A stretch of 28,870 nucleotides of DNA from JACZSB01 sp965372015 (GTDB lineage Bacteria > Fidelibacterota > Marinisomatia > SCGC-AAA003-L08 > TS1B11). Under the pieces are notes generated by a model. That model made no database searches. It saw only the letters and a program-made list of their open reading frames with translations, and was not told where the DNA came from. The stretch lies in assembly GCA_965372015.1 (NCBI GenBank), contig CBDVAP010000024.1:1-28870 (forward strand). Direction: 5' to 3'. This document shows positions 16,449-25,760 of the stretch, piece after piece; position 1 is the first letter of the stretch, and each line of letters opens with the position of its first letter. A program made the translations under genes and the position numbers.

Positions 16449-18980
16449 TTAGAACTTCAGCCCCAGCCCCAGGCGGAAGCGGCGGCGCAGGTCGATGGCC
16501 CCCGGGTCGCCCAGCACACCGCCGGGCAGGCCCATCTCATCCAGCCACAGCACGTTCTCCTGGTCGGCGGCGTTGAGCATCTCGAAGTAGACGAAACCGG
16601 TGCCCCGGCCCAGGGAAAAGTCTTGGTTCAAGCGCAGGTCCAGGGTGGTGGTGGTGGCCATGCGGGTGTTGTTGGGCTCGGTGGTGGGGCCCATGCTTCT
16701 GGTGTAAGGCAACGGGCTGTTCCAGCGCCACAGGAGGTTCAGCCAGCCGTTGCGCCGGCTGCGCAAATCCAGGTTCACCACTACCGTGTGCCGCTGGTCC
16801 CAGCTCAGGTAGTACTGGTCGACGGGCACCTGGTAGCCCCGCTCGGTCCAATCGAACTTCTCGAACTCGGACGATCCGGTACCCTTGGCGATCATGAAGG
16901 TATAGCTGATCTTACCCGAGATCCGCTGGCTGTAGGAGCGTTTCAGGAACAGCTCGAAGCCCCGGATATTGGCCAGGGCCAGGTTAACGAACCGGGTGTA
17001 TCCCGAGCTGCGGTAGATGTCCTCCGGCCGCTGATTCTTGAAGGTGTTGGCGTCCACCAGGTTGGAGATATCCTTGTTGAAAATGGTGGCGTCGAATATG
17101 GTGGACTCATTGAGCTGCCCCTTATAGCTCACCTCCCACATGACCGTCCGGGCGGCCTTTAAGTCCGGGTCGCCCAGTGGGGAGAAACCCATGGCGGTGT
17201 TAAGGTTGCTGTTGGTGTAGAGGTAGTCGAAGGCCGGCATCTGGAAGAAGTAGCCGTAGCTCACTTGTAAGACGTCGGTGGGCCCCACCGGTATGGCCAC
17301 GCCTAAGCGGGGGCTGAATTGGCTTTTAGGTGCGGCGGGCACCATGGAGGTGGAATCGAGGATCCACTCGCTCCGGTTGCCGTAGATCTGCTCCTCTAAG
17401 CCCGGCCGCTGGGCGGTGGGGTCGAAGTAATCGTACCGCAACCCCAGGTTGGCAACCAGCCCCTCCAGCTCGATCTTATCCTGGATGAATAGGGCGCCTT
17501 GCCAGGGCCGGTAATCGTACTCGGTGTCGTAGGTGATATAAAAGGGAAACTTGGGGTCGTAGGAACGAATATATTTGATCTGAACGTTCTTCTTGTACAG
17601 GTCAAAACCTTCGAGCATAAAGCCGGTTTTCAATTGGTGGTTGGCGCTGATCTGGCTGATGAAGTCAAACTTGAGGATATTATGCACCTCCTGGTGATCC
17701 AGCCACCAGGGCAGCTGGCCGGCAATCACGAAGCCACGCCAATCGGCTGGAGTGTTTTTCCCATCACCGTTATAGTCCTCAAAAGTCAGGTTGGGTGCAT
17801 CCTGGAAGGACTGGCCGAGGATCGACTTGAGCACGTCGTAGCGACTGAGGCGCAGCTCGTAGAAAGTGCTGGGTGAAAGGGTATGGATGGCCGTCAGGCT
17901 GAGGCGGTAGCTTTGCTTGCTGCGGTTAGGCAGTCCTTCCAGATTGTACTTCCACTTATGGTCGTACTCCCGCCAGGACCACAGCGACAACAGCCCCTGG
18001 GCGGCGATCTTCAACCGCTCTGTGGGGTGGAAGCTTAACTTGCCATTAAAGTTGTAGCTGTAGCTTTCCTCGGAATTAAGCACGACGTGGCGATTGCCAA
18101 ACAGCTCGTCCCGCCAGCGGGAATTGGGACGAATTAGGTTGCCGGCCAGGTAGAATTTCAAATGGCGACCCAGGGGACCGGTGAGATTCATTTCCAGGAA
18201 GTGATCACCGATACGCCCGGTGGAAAAAGGGGCCGGATTAGATTGGGGGTCCAGGTAGTCCCATTCCAGCAATCCGCTGAAAGTGGCACTGGGTTCCTTG
18301 GTAATAATGTTTACGACCCCGGACATGACGTTACCATACTCGGCACTGAATCCCCCGGTCTGGACCGACATTTCCACGATGGAACTGCTGGGCAGATCGG
18401 ACCCCACCCGTCCTTCAATGGCCTCTTCGATGGGCAGGCCGTCAACCATGTAAAGCACTTCCGTCTTGCGGCCGCCGCGGATGTGCCCGGCCGCCACCCC
18501 CGGCTGCAGTTCCACGATCTCGAAGAAGGACTTGACTGGAATGTGGCGGATCTCCATGTCGGAAATAAAATGGGTGGTGGCGGTGACGTCCTTGCGGATC
18601 ATGGGCGCCGGGGCGGTAACCACCACCTCATCCATCTCAATTACCGTCGGCTCGAGCTGCACCGCGATGGTAGTACGGAGGTCGGGCAACACCACCACTT
18701 CCTGCTGGATGACGGTGCGGTAGCCCATCAGGCTGATGCGCAGCTGGTAGGATCCGGGAGGCACGTTGGTGATCAAGTACCAGCCTTCGGCATCGGTGAC
18801 CGCCCCCAGGTAGGTGCCGGTAACGGCCACATTGACCCCGGGCATAGGTTCACCAGTCTCACTGGAGGTCACATGGCCGGCTACGGTGCCCGTAACACCG
18901 CCTGGTAACTGGCCGGGGAACGAGGCCAGCAGGAGGATTAGAATTCCCAGTAGGGGATAGCGCTTAGTAGGTAAAAGCAT
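16449..18980 (-). CDS. TonB-dependent receptor with CarboxypepD_reg-like N-terminal domain
   Basis: This 843-residue outer-membrane receptor has a signal peptide (to about residue 28), a carboxypeptidase-regulatory-like Ig domain (about 30-115: GHVTSSETGEPMPGVNVAVTG, TDAEGWYLITNVPPGSYQL), a TonB-box-like/plug region (about 116-235: MDEVVVTAP, VLYMVDGLPIEE, VEMSVQTGGFSAEYGNVMSGVVNIITK) and a 22-strand-type barrel ending RRRFRLGLGLKF with a terminal aromatic. It resembles the OMR family of Bacteroidetes and relatives rather than siderophore receptors, and no SusD partner lies beside it. The substrate is unknown. The ATG at 18978-18980 has only a weak ribosome-binding site. A 12-bp palindrome TTAATCGATTAA (18995-19006) lies 14 nt upstream of the start and could be an operator. 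Confidence 0.92.
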   Translation of the reverse strand: MLLPTKRYPLLGILILLLASFPGQLPGGVTGTVAGHVTSSETGEPMPGVNVAVTGTYLGAVTDAEGWYLITNVPPGSYQLRISLMGYRTVIQQEVVVLPDLRTTIAVQLEPTVIEMDEVVVTAPAPMIRKDVTATTHFISDMEIRHIPVKSFFEIVELQPGVAAGHIRGGRKTEVLYMVDGLPIEEAIEGRVGSDLPSSSIVEMSVQTGGFSAEYGNVMSGVVNIITKEPSATFSGLLEWDYLDPQSNPAPFSTGRIGDHFLEMNLTGPLGRHLKFYLAGNLIRPNSRWRDELFGNRHVVLNSEESYSYNFNGKLSFHPTERLKIAAQGLLSLWSWREYDHKWKYNLEGLPNRSKQSYRLSLTAIHTLSPSTFYELRLSRYDVLKSILGQSFQDAPNLTFEDYNGDGKNTPADWRGFVIAGQLPWWLDHQEVHNILKFDFISQISANHQLKTGFMLEGFDLYKKNVQIKYIRSYDPKFPFYITYDTEYDYRPWQGALFIQDKIELEGLVANLGLRYDYFDPTAQRPGLEEQIYGNRSEWILDSTSMVPAAPKSQFSPRLGVAIPVGPTDVLQVSYGYFFQMPAFDYLYTNSNLNTAMGFSPLGDPDLKAARTVMWEVSYKGQLNESTIFDATIFNKDISNLVDANTFKNQRPEDIYRSSGYTRFVNLALANIRGFELFLKRSYSQRISGKISYTFMIAKGTGSSEFEKFDWTERGYQVPVDQYYLSWDQRHTVVVNLDLRSRRNGWLNLLWRWNSPLPYTRSMGPTTEPNNTRMATTTTLDLRLNQDFSLGRGTGFVYFEMLNAADQENVLWLDEMGLPGGVLGDPGAIDLRRRFRLGLGLKF

Positions 18981-19182
18981 GATGTTTTAGGTGCTTAATC
19001 GATTAATGAGAAGATACACAATTTAGGCCTTCGGGGCCACCAAAAGCTGGGCCAGCGGCAGGATTGATCCTGGCGCCGCCAGCAGCCCAGGGAGCACAGG
19101 AGCACAATAACAGGTATGCATTCTGTCCCGGCATCATTTCATTGCCTGGGTATCCGCTCATCGGCCGGCAGCTCTTCGACTG
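18981..19182. other. Spacer upstream of the TonB-receptor gene
   Basis: This 202-nt gap contains the palindrome TTAATCGATTAA (18995-19006) and a GGCC-TTCGG-GGCC hairpin (19026-19038). Either could be part of the receptor's control region. No convincing -35/-10 pair is seen. Confidence 0.3.
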
Positions 19183-20271
19183 TCAGTCAACCGGCTGGCT
19201 GTCCACATCGAAAGTGTATAGGCGGCGTTGTTCTTCATCATAGATCCATAGGTTGTCGTCAATCCCGGCGTCCAGATCGGCGATCAAGACCCACTGCCCG
19301 GAATCGAGGTCGATGGGGCGGTAACTGGCCAAGACCACACCTTGCGGGCTGATCCGGCGAATGACGCCGTGATCGGTATCCTGACACCAGAGATCGCCAT
19401 TCAAATATGTTAGCGACCGTAACGAACCGGTGGGCACCTCCATGATCAATTGTGTATTGCGCAGGGAGGCGCCATGATATTGGATGCTGCTGCCCTTGGT
19501 GGACCAGAAGGCGGACCCGTCCCAGGTAATGCCGTTGATGGTGGGATCGATCTCGAAGGTTTCGAAGACTTCGATGAGATAATGGGAGCCCGTCTGGGAT
19601 GTTATGATGGCAACCTGTCCATCGGCGATTGAGTAAAGCAAATTGTCGGCAAATGCAATCGAGATTGAGTAGTGCAGGGCACGCAACCACCTGCCAGGCA
19701 CGAAGGAATTATCCTTCAAGTCATACATATAATGGGTCAAAAGAGGAACAGTCCCTTCAATGGGGTTGTATTTGTTGAAATGCTTGGCGAGCCGCCAGAT
19801 CCCACTTGGCGACCAGGCAAAAGTAGAAAGACACCCATAACCTTGTAGGTTCGGTGGCGGAGGAGCGCAGATAGAAGAGTTCGTGTTCTGATAAGATAAC
19901 AATGGCTTGGGTAATAACAGATCGCCGGTTCGATCTTCGTGTTCGATGAAGATCTCTTAATCCCGCACGATGAAACTGTTCCGCTCGGCTGTAATTCGAT
20001 ACTGCCCGGGATAAACATTGTCGACCCGGAACGTGCCACTTTCGTCCGACAAGATATCCACCGGGTCGAAAGTAATGTCGTAGATCATGGCCGTAGCCTC
20101 GAGATGAATGGGAGTATTGGGAAGCACCAAGTTTGGGTCATCTATATCGACTGTAAAGCCAGAGAGGGCATAGCTTGGGATGCGCGGAGGTAAGATATCG
20201 TGGTCCTGGCGTTGCCAACAGGTTAGGGAGCAGAGGAGTAATAAGGCGAGAATATAATTTATGCGGTGCAT
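19183..20271 (-). pseudogene. Lipoprotein paralog A, interrupted by one in-frame ochre codon
   Basis: Both halves are in the same frame and match the intact neighbour at 21503-22567 from end to end. The N-terminal half has a lipoprotein-type signal (MHRINYILALLLLCSLTC), then WQRQDHDILPPRIP and a CarboxypepD_reg-like Ig domain (YDITFDPVDILSDESGTF, VDNVYPGQYRITAER). After FIVRD a TAA at 19957-19959 replaces the GAG of the intact copy (FIVLD-E-EIFIEHED), and the frame then continues as EIFIEHEDRTGDLLLP into the C-terminal propeller-like part, ending DVDSQPVD. No ATG/GTG lies just after the stop; a TTG occurs at 19900-19902. The start at 20269-20271 has AGGA 9 nt upstream. The gene may be newly dead, read through, or a base-calling error. 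Role unknown, envelope-anchored by its family. Confidence 0.75.
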
Positions 20272-20454
20272 GCACCATTGTCCTGTTAATTGAGCCCCAG
20301 GCCCATTAAATATAGGCAGGCTCAGAAATGATATCAATCGTCATGGAAGTTTTATCAAGCCGTTGAGAACCGACTGGCTGCGAGTTGGGAGAAGGATTAA
20401 CAGTGGGAGCCCTATCCAACCTGTAGGAAGGGGATTAATTACTGCCCTATAGAA

Positions 20455-21498
20455 TTATTCTACATCGAAACCATAAATACCAGCTCCGTAACTTACCCAC
20501 AAATTACCATTGTACCCGATATCCATGTCATGCACTCCAATCCCATAGCCGGTATTGCCGTCAAAAGGTATCAGATGTAGTAGTACCTGTCCCTGTTGAT
20601 TCATTTTTAAGATGAGATGCTGATCCTGGTCATAGCTCCAGAACCAATTTCTTGATTTGACCAGAGGACCCAGCAGGCCGCTGTCCACTTCCCAGCTGCG
20701 CTCCATGTTGATGGCTTGTTGCCCCCGATATTGGAGTGAGCGCTCGAATGTTGACCAGAATCCTTGCCCGTCCCAGGTGAGACCATAAAATGTGTCCTCA
20801 AGTTTGGTGGTTGTGACAAAAGATAGGTCTACGGCCGGCAGAACGGCAAGTGTGTCCCGGGACTGGAGATAGAAGAGCCCCTCAACGAAGATAAAGCATG
20901 TGGCGCCGGGGAAGGGATTATCGTACCTACGGTCCTTTATGATACCCTGCTGATCGATTCTACCACGATAAATCACGGGGATGAGTTCGAAAGGAACACC
21001 CTCGGGCGGGATTCTCAAGGTTCCGAAGTAGTATAGTCCATCGGGCCCCCAGGTGAAACGGGGATTTTGACCGCCAATACCGCTATAATACCTGTTGCTA
21101 ACTAACGGTGTAGGCAGCTCAAGATCGAAGGCCATATCGGCGTGGCCCATGTCGAACTGTCGGGCAAAGACGCCATAGCCGCTCCTTGCCGCTTCTATCA
21201 CGAAAATTCCGGGATAGACGGAATCGATCTGGAAATAACCGTTGCTGTCCGATAGGGTCGAAACCGGATCGAAGGTGACTTCGTAGAGCATGGCCTTGGC
21301 CCAGAGGTCGATGGGGGTAAAAGGCAGAGCCAGGGTGGTATCGTCGAGGTCGACCGTATACCCGGAAATGGTATAGTTTGGGATTCTAGGGCGGAGGATA
21401 TCGTGGTCCTGGCGCTGCCAACAGGCCAGGGAACAGAGGAGTATTATGGCCTGAAGGTATCTGAATCGGCGCAGGTATCTTTGCCCGGCAAATCTCAC
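20455..21498 (-). CDS. Lipoprotein paralog B, Ig-like domain plus propeller-like C-terminus
   Basis: This 347-residue relative of the flanking copies has a signal with a positively charged start (RFAGQRYLRRFRYLQ), a hydrophobic run and CSLAC, then the family hallmark WQRQDHDI(L)RPRIPNYTISGYTVD and a carboxypeptidase-regulatory-like domain (FDPVSTLSDSNGYFQIDSVYPG). The C-terminal 220 residues keep only the outline of the other two copies (GLTWDGQGFWSTFERSLQYRGQ; DMDIGYNGNLWVSYG). It is the most divergent copy and may bind something different. The frame runs upstream to 21582 into the previous gene; I chose the GTG at 21496-21498, 4 nt after that gene's stop with GGGGA 9 nt upstream. Fourth in line of the cluster led by the gene at 25616 would be copy A, from which it is separated by 183 nt. 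Confidence 0.7.
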   Translation of the reverse strand: MRFAGQRYLRRFRYLQAIILLCSLACWQRQDHDILRPRIPNYTISGYTVDLDDTTLALPFTPIDLWAKAMLYEVTFDPVSTLSDSNGYFQIDSVYPGIFVIEAARSGYGVFARQFDMGHADMAFDLELPTPLVSNRYYSGIGGQNPRFTWGPDGLYYFGTLRIPPEGVPFELIPVIYRGRIDQQGIIKDRRYDNPFPGATCFIFVEGLFYLQSRDTLAVLPAVDLSFVTTTKLEDTFYGLTWDGQGFWSTFERSLQYRGQQAINMERSWEVDSGLLGPLVKSRNWFWSYDQDQHLILKMNQQGQVLLHLIPFDGNTGYGIGVHDMDIGYNGNLWVSYGAGIYGFDVE

Positions 21499-21502
21499 TC
21501 CA

Positions 21503-22567
21503 TCAATTCCCCGGTTGTTTCTCCACGTCGAAGGTGAACAGGCGGCCTTTATCCTGATCGTAGATCCATAGGTTGCCGTCAATACCGGCGTCCAGATCGG
21601 CGATCAAGACCCACTGCCCGGAATCGAGGTCGATGGGGCGGTAACTGGTCAGGACCACACCTTGCGGGCTGATCCGGCGGATGACACCGTGATCGGTATC
21701 CTGGCACCAGAGATCGCCCTTCAGGAATGTAAGCGATTGTAACGTCCCGGTGGGTACCTCCAGGATCGATTTGGTATTGCGCAGGGAGGCGCCATGATAT
21801 TGGATGCTGCTGCCTTTGGTGGACCAGAAGGCGGACCCGTCCCAGGTGATGCCGTTGATGGTGGGATCGATCTCAAAGGTTTCCATGACTTCGATGGAAA
21901 AATGGGAGCCCGCCTGGGGTGCGATGATGGCAACCTGTCCTCCAACTATCGAATAGAGTAGATTATCGGCAAACTCGAGCAAAGCAGAGTAATGGGGAGC
22001 GCGGATCCAGCTACCACCTTTGAATGAATTGTCTGCAAAGTTATAAAGGGAATGCCTGAAAATAGGAACAACCCCTTCAACAGGATTGTAGTAGTGAAAA
22101 CGATCGTAAAGTCGCCAGATCCCGCTAGCGGACCAGGTGAAGGGGGGAAATTGACTATAGGAGGAAACCACCTGGTTTGCCAACAAAGGCCGGGGTAACC
22201 GCAGATCGCCGGATCGGTCTTCATGCTCGATGAAGATCTCCTCATCCAGCACGATGAAGCCACTTCGTTCAGCCGTCAAGCGATACTGACCGGGATACAC
22301 ACTGTCGATCTGGAAATAGCCTGTGCTGTCAGATATAATATCCACAGGGTCGAATGTGACGTCATAGATCATCATTACAGCTTCGAGAGTGACGGGAATG
22401 CCGGGCAAAGTGTGTTCAAGATCATCCATGTCGACCGTAAACCCGGAGAGAGTGTAGTTGGGGATACGGGGTGGCAGGATATCGTGATCCTGGCGTTGCC
22501 AGCAGGCGGCCAGCCCCAGGATCATCACGGCGAGCAATAGCGGTATAAGGTTGCGGCTGAGGTCCAT
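21503..22567 (-). CDS. Lipoprotein paralog C (intact), Ig-like domain plus propeller-like C-terminus
   Basis: This 354-residue protein has a good lipobox: MDLSRNLIPLLLAVMILGLAAC, with Cys 22 as the probable lipidated residue. Next come WQRQDHDILPPRIPNYTLSGF and a carboxypeptidase-regulatory-like beta-sandwich (about 40-110: DSTGYFQIDSVYPGQYRLTAER). The C-terminal 230 residues look like a small propeller with repeated 'xxxGxLWxxD' strands (GSAFWSTKGSSIQYHG, KGDLWCQDTDHG, DGNLWIYDQDKG). I know of no named family. It starts 4 nt after the stop of the large fusion gene with GGAG 10 nt upstream and is followed after 4 nt by copy B, so the three are almost certainly one transcript. Its 3' third is nearly identical at DNA level to copy A. 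Confidence 0.8.
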   Translation of the reverse strand: MDLSRNLIPLLLAVMILGLAACWQRQDHDILPPRIPNYTLSGFTVDMDDLEHTLPGIPVTLEAVMMIYDVTFDPVDIISDSTGYFQIDSVYPGQYRLTAERSGFIVLDEEIFIEHEDRSGDLRLPRPLLANQVVSSYSQFPPFTWSASGIWRLYDRFHYYNPVEGVVPIFRHSLYNFADNSFKGGSWIRAPHYSALLEFADNLLYSIVGGQVAIIAPQAGSHFSIEVMETFEIDPTINGITWDGSAFWSTKGSSIQYHGASLRNTKSILEVPTGTLQSLTFLKGDLWCQDTDHGVIRRISPQGVVLTSYRPIDLDSGQWVLIADLDAGIDGNLWIYDQDKGRLFTFDVEKQPGN

Positions 22568-22571
22568 GCTT

Positions 22572-25500
22572 TTAAGGCTCCAGCCTGGTCAAAGCCTGGC
22601 GGGCCGGTACCAGGGAAGGATCGAGGTCCAGGGCCAGCTGCAAGGCCTGGCGTGCTTCGATGGTCCGCCCCACCTTGGTCAGGGCCAGTCCCAGCCAGTA
22701 GTGATGCACTGCCCGGGCCGGGTCGAGGTCGGCGGCCAGGCGGAAATGATCCAGTGCCAGGGAAGCGTTGCCCATGCGCCAGAAAACCAGCCCCGAGTAG
22801 AAGTGGGCGGGGCTATAGTCGGGGTCAACTGCCAGGGCCCTTGAGAACGCTTGCCGGGCCTTAACCAGGCGGTTGTTCTGGAACTCCAACACACCCAGCC
22901 CGTGAAGGGCGTCGGCCTGTTGCGGATCGATTGCCACCGCTCGCTGGAACAACATTCGAGCTTCGTCGAGGCGGTCGTCCAGCATGTAGGAATCGGCCAG
23001 GGCCTTAAGGGCCAGGTTATTGCGGGGATTCAGGGCCACCAGTTTCTCCAGGTCGGCCTGACGCCGCTCAATCAGCTGCAGCAGATATAGCGCGTTGGGG
23101 TGGCCGGGCTGGGCGGCCAGCACTCGGCGGTAGGCCCGCTCCGCGTCATCATACAGCCCCAGCCAGGCCCGAATCTGGCCCTCCACTACCTGGGCCTTGA
23201 GCCGCTCGTAATGCGCCAGGGAGTCCCCGACGGCGGCCTTCACCTCAGGTCCACCCAGGTTCACCAGGTAGGGTAAAACCTCACGTTTAGCCCGCCGCAG
23301 AGCGTTGAGCGCCTCCACGTTAACATTGACCCTATGTACCTGGGAAAACTCGATCACCGGGCGGTTGTCGGTATTAAGGGGGGCGGCAGCCACCAGCTCC
23401 GCCAGGGCCTCATCGGCCACCACGAAATTGCTCAGCAGCTCGTAGGGATTCTCCAGGTTGGTCTCGGCCAGGTCGGCCCGAATAGCGGCATCGGCCAGGC
23501 GGCTATTAAGCAGCTCCCAGTCGAAGAACACCGGGTTCTGGGAGCCGAGGATCAACAGGTGTGAGGGGTTGACGTACCATAAAGAGCTGTAGGGGAAAAC
23601 GCTTTGGAAGGTCCGGGCCAGGGACCAGAACTCCCGGGCCGAGATGGCATTAGGGGGCATCCAGGCCACGATCAGTCCATCCTCCTTCAACAGACGGCGG
23701 CAATGGCGGTAAAAATCCTGTGTATACAGGTTAGGGCTGATCTTAGGGTGGATGGCGTTGAACGAGATAATGTCATAGCGCCGGTCGGTGAGCTTGATAT
23801 AGTCCCGCCCGTCGCCGATGATTAGGTTGAAGCGGGGGTGGCTCAATACATTGTGATTCTGGCGCTCGAAGTAGGGGGCGGTGGCGACCTCGTCAGCCAC
23901 CAGTTCCACGCAATCGACCCGGGCACCGGGATATAAGGTGGAAGCATAAGCGGTGCTGCCCAGGCCGAAGCCCACCACCAGGAAATCGGTAGGAGCGGGG
24001 TGAAAGAGGGGGCCTAAGTGCCCCAGCAATTTGTGCACCTGCATGTCCTGGTAGATGGTGAAGGCGGTGGATTCGCCGTTGATATTGAGTTCCCGCTGGC
24101 CGTTGACCAGATCCTCCAGTACAGCCAGAGAGCCGTCGGCGTTCTCGCTGGCGTGCAGCAACCGGTAGCGGCGCTGCTGACCCTTGAACTCCACACTGGA
24201 TAGGATCAGCGGCCGGCTGTCGGCCATGAGTGCTACCAGTACTAAAGGAACCATCGCCAGGCCCGCGGTGAGTCGGCGGCGTTGGGGGGCGAGGGCCGGG
24301 TTAAAGTAGCACAGGGCCGCGGCTATAGCCAGGTTGAGGATCACCACCAAGGAAATGCTCATGCGCACGCCGAATAGAGGGATCAGCAGGTAACCGGCTG
24401 CCAGGGAGCCCAGGACCGCCCCCAGAGTATTGAAGGCGTATATCCGTCCAATACCGCTGCCCAGCACCCTCAGGTTATCAGCATAGTAGCGCACCGCCAG
24501 GGGCAACGTGGCACCCAGCCCGAGGGTCGCTGGCAGCATAAGGGCCAGAGCGATCAAAAAGCGGATGCCAACCACCGCCCACCAGGACTCACGTCCCAGC
24601 AGTTCACCCAGCGCCTGGCCGGCGGGGTGCAGGAGATTGATGGCGGGCAGGAGTGCCAAGGCGCCCAGGGCGATCATCAGTTGGGTGGCGGCCAGCCAGG
24701 CCAGGTGATCCTTCAGGCGGTCGATGAACCGGGCTGCCATCAGGCTGCCGGCAGCCAAACCCAGCAGGAAAGCGGTCAACATGGTGGTGAAGGCGTAGGT
24801 GGTCAGCCCCAGGAAGTAGACCAGAGCCCGGGTCCATAGCACCTCGTAGCACAGGGCAGTGAACCCGGAGAGGGCCATTGCCCCCAGGACGAGCCGCTGC
24901 AACCCGCTGCGCTCAGCGGCCACTTTCACCGGCGGAGGGGCCAATTCCGGCAGGGCTGTCTCCGGCGTTGTCAGCAGCCGGCTCAATAGTCCGGCGGCCA
25001 GCGCCACCAGCAGATTGACGGCCGCAGCCAGATAGGTGGTATGGGCCATCCCCAGGGTGCGGATCAGGAAGAAACCGGTGAGGAACGTGCCCAGCAGGGC
25101 GCCGAAGGTATTCAGGGCATAGAGCAGGCTGACCTTCAGGCCCAAGTCCTGTTCGCTACGGACGAATACCTTGCTAAGCACCGGCAGGGTGCCGCCCATC
25201 AAAGTTGTGGGCGCCAGGATGATCAGGAACGCCCCGACGGTCTTGAAGACCTCTATCAGCGGGTGCTGGAAGCCCAGGGCCCGGCCGGTGCTGATGTAAA
25301 TGCTATCCAATCCGCTGAATAAAGGGCCGGCCAACAGGGCGTAGATCCCGATACCAGCTTCCAGGGCGGCATAGACCAACAGGGGCGTTTTCAGCCGGTC
25401 GGCCAGCCGCCCGAAGAGGTAGCTGCCCAGGGCCAAGCCGCCCATGAAAGCGGCCAACACCACCGAGAGGGCAAAGGCGGTCACCCCGAAAATGAGATTG

Positions 25501-25616
25501 AGCTGCCGCAGCCAGAGCACCTCGTACGTCAGGCCGGCCACCCCGGAGAGGAAGATTATGACCATCAGAGCAGCGGCCAGTGGGCGGGGGAGGCGGTTGG
25601 CGGGTGGCTTGGTCAA
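22572..25616 (-). CDS. Polytopic membrane protein / spermidine-synthase-like / TPR fusion
   Basis: The protein has 1014 residues. The N-terminal ~470 residues form a multi-pass membrane domain made of two related halves (LSGVAGLTYEVLWLRQLN near 23 and LSGFTALCYEVLWTRALV near 249; GGTLPVL and GATLPLA later in each). A spermidine-synthase-like Rossmann domain (about 475-740) has VVGFGLGSTAY (547-557), VDCVELV and IIGDGRDYI. At the position of the family's YDxIxxD catalytic segment it reads YDIISFNAIHP, so the proton-accepting Asp appears missing. About five TPR repeats fill 812-1014. 'Fused MFS/spermidine synthase' proteins are known, but their substrates are not settled. Start: TTG at 25614-25616, because AAAGGAG lies 8 nt upstream; the GTG at 25652 has no ribosome-binding site. 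First gene of a cluster with the lipoproteins. Confidence 0.85.
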   Translation of the reverse strand: MTKPPANRLPRPLAAALMVIIFLSGVAGLTYEVLWLRQLNLIFGVTAFALSVVLAAFMGGLALGSYLFGRLADRLKTPLLVYAALEAGIGIYALLAGPLFSGLDSIYISTGRALGFQHPLIEVFKTVGAFLIILAPTTLMGGTLPVLSKVFVRSEQDLGLKVSLLYALNTFGALLGTFLTGFFLIRTLGMAHTTYLAAAVNLLVALAAGLLSRLLTTPETALPELAPPPVKVAAERSGLQRLVLGAMALSGFTALCYEVLWTRALVYFLGLTTYAFTTMLTAFLLGLAAGSLMAARFIDRLKDHLAWLAATQLMIALGALALLPAINLLHPAGQALGELLGRESWWAVVGIRFLIALALMLPATLGLGATLPLAVRYYADNLRVLGSGIGRIYAFNTLGAVLGSLAAGYLLIPLFGVRMSISLVVILNLAIAAALCYFNPALAPQRRRLTAGLAMVPLVLVALMADSRPLILSSVEFKGQQRRYRLLHASENADGSLAVLEDLVNGQRELNINGESTAFTIYQDMQVHKLLGHLGPLFHPAPTDFLVVGFGLGSTAYASTLYPGARVDCVELVADEVATAPYFERQNHNVLSHPRFNLIIGDGRDYIKLTDRRYDIISFNAIHPKISPNLYTQDFYRHCRRLLKEDGLIVAWMPPNAISAREFWSLARTFQSVFPYSSLWYVNPSHLLILGSQNPVFFDWELLNSRLADAAIRADLAETNLENPYELLSNFVVADEALAELVAAAPLNTDNRPVIEFSQVHRVNVNVEALNALRRAKREVLPYLVNLGGPEVKAAVGDSLAHYERLKAQVVEGQIRAWLGLYDDAERAYRRVLAAQPGHPNALYLLQLIERRQADLEKLVALNPRNNLALKALADSYMLDDRLDEARMLFQRAVAIDPQQADALHGLGVLEFQNNRLVKARQAFSRALAVDPDYSPAHFYSGLVFWRMGNASLALDHFRLAADLDPARAVHHYWLGLALTKVGRTIEARQALQLALDLDPSLVPARQALTRLEP

Positions 25617-25760
25617 ACTGGGTACTCCTTTACCGGAAGAACGACGGTCCACCGGAGAGGGATATTACTGTTTTCGGCGGCGAAAGAGGCAGCACTTTTT
25701 GGATCGGCGCTGGGTCCCCCGCCCCGCTTTCTGCGGGATTAGGTACTTTCAGCGGGGTTC

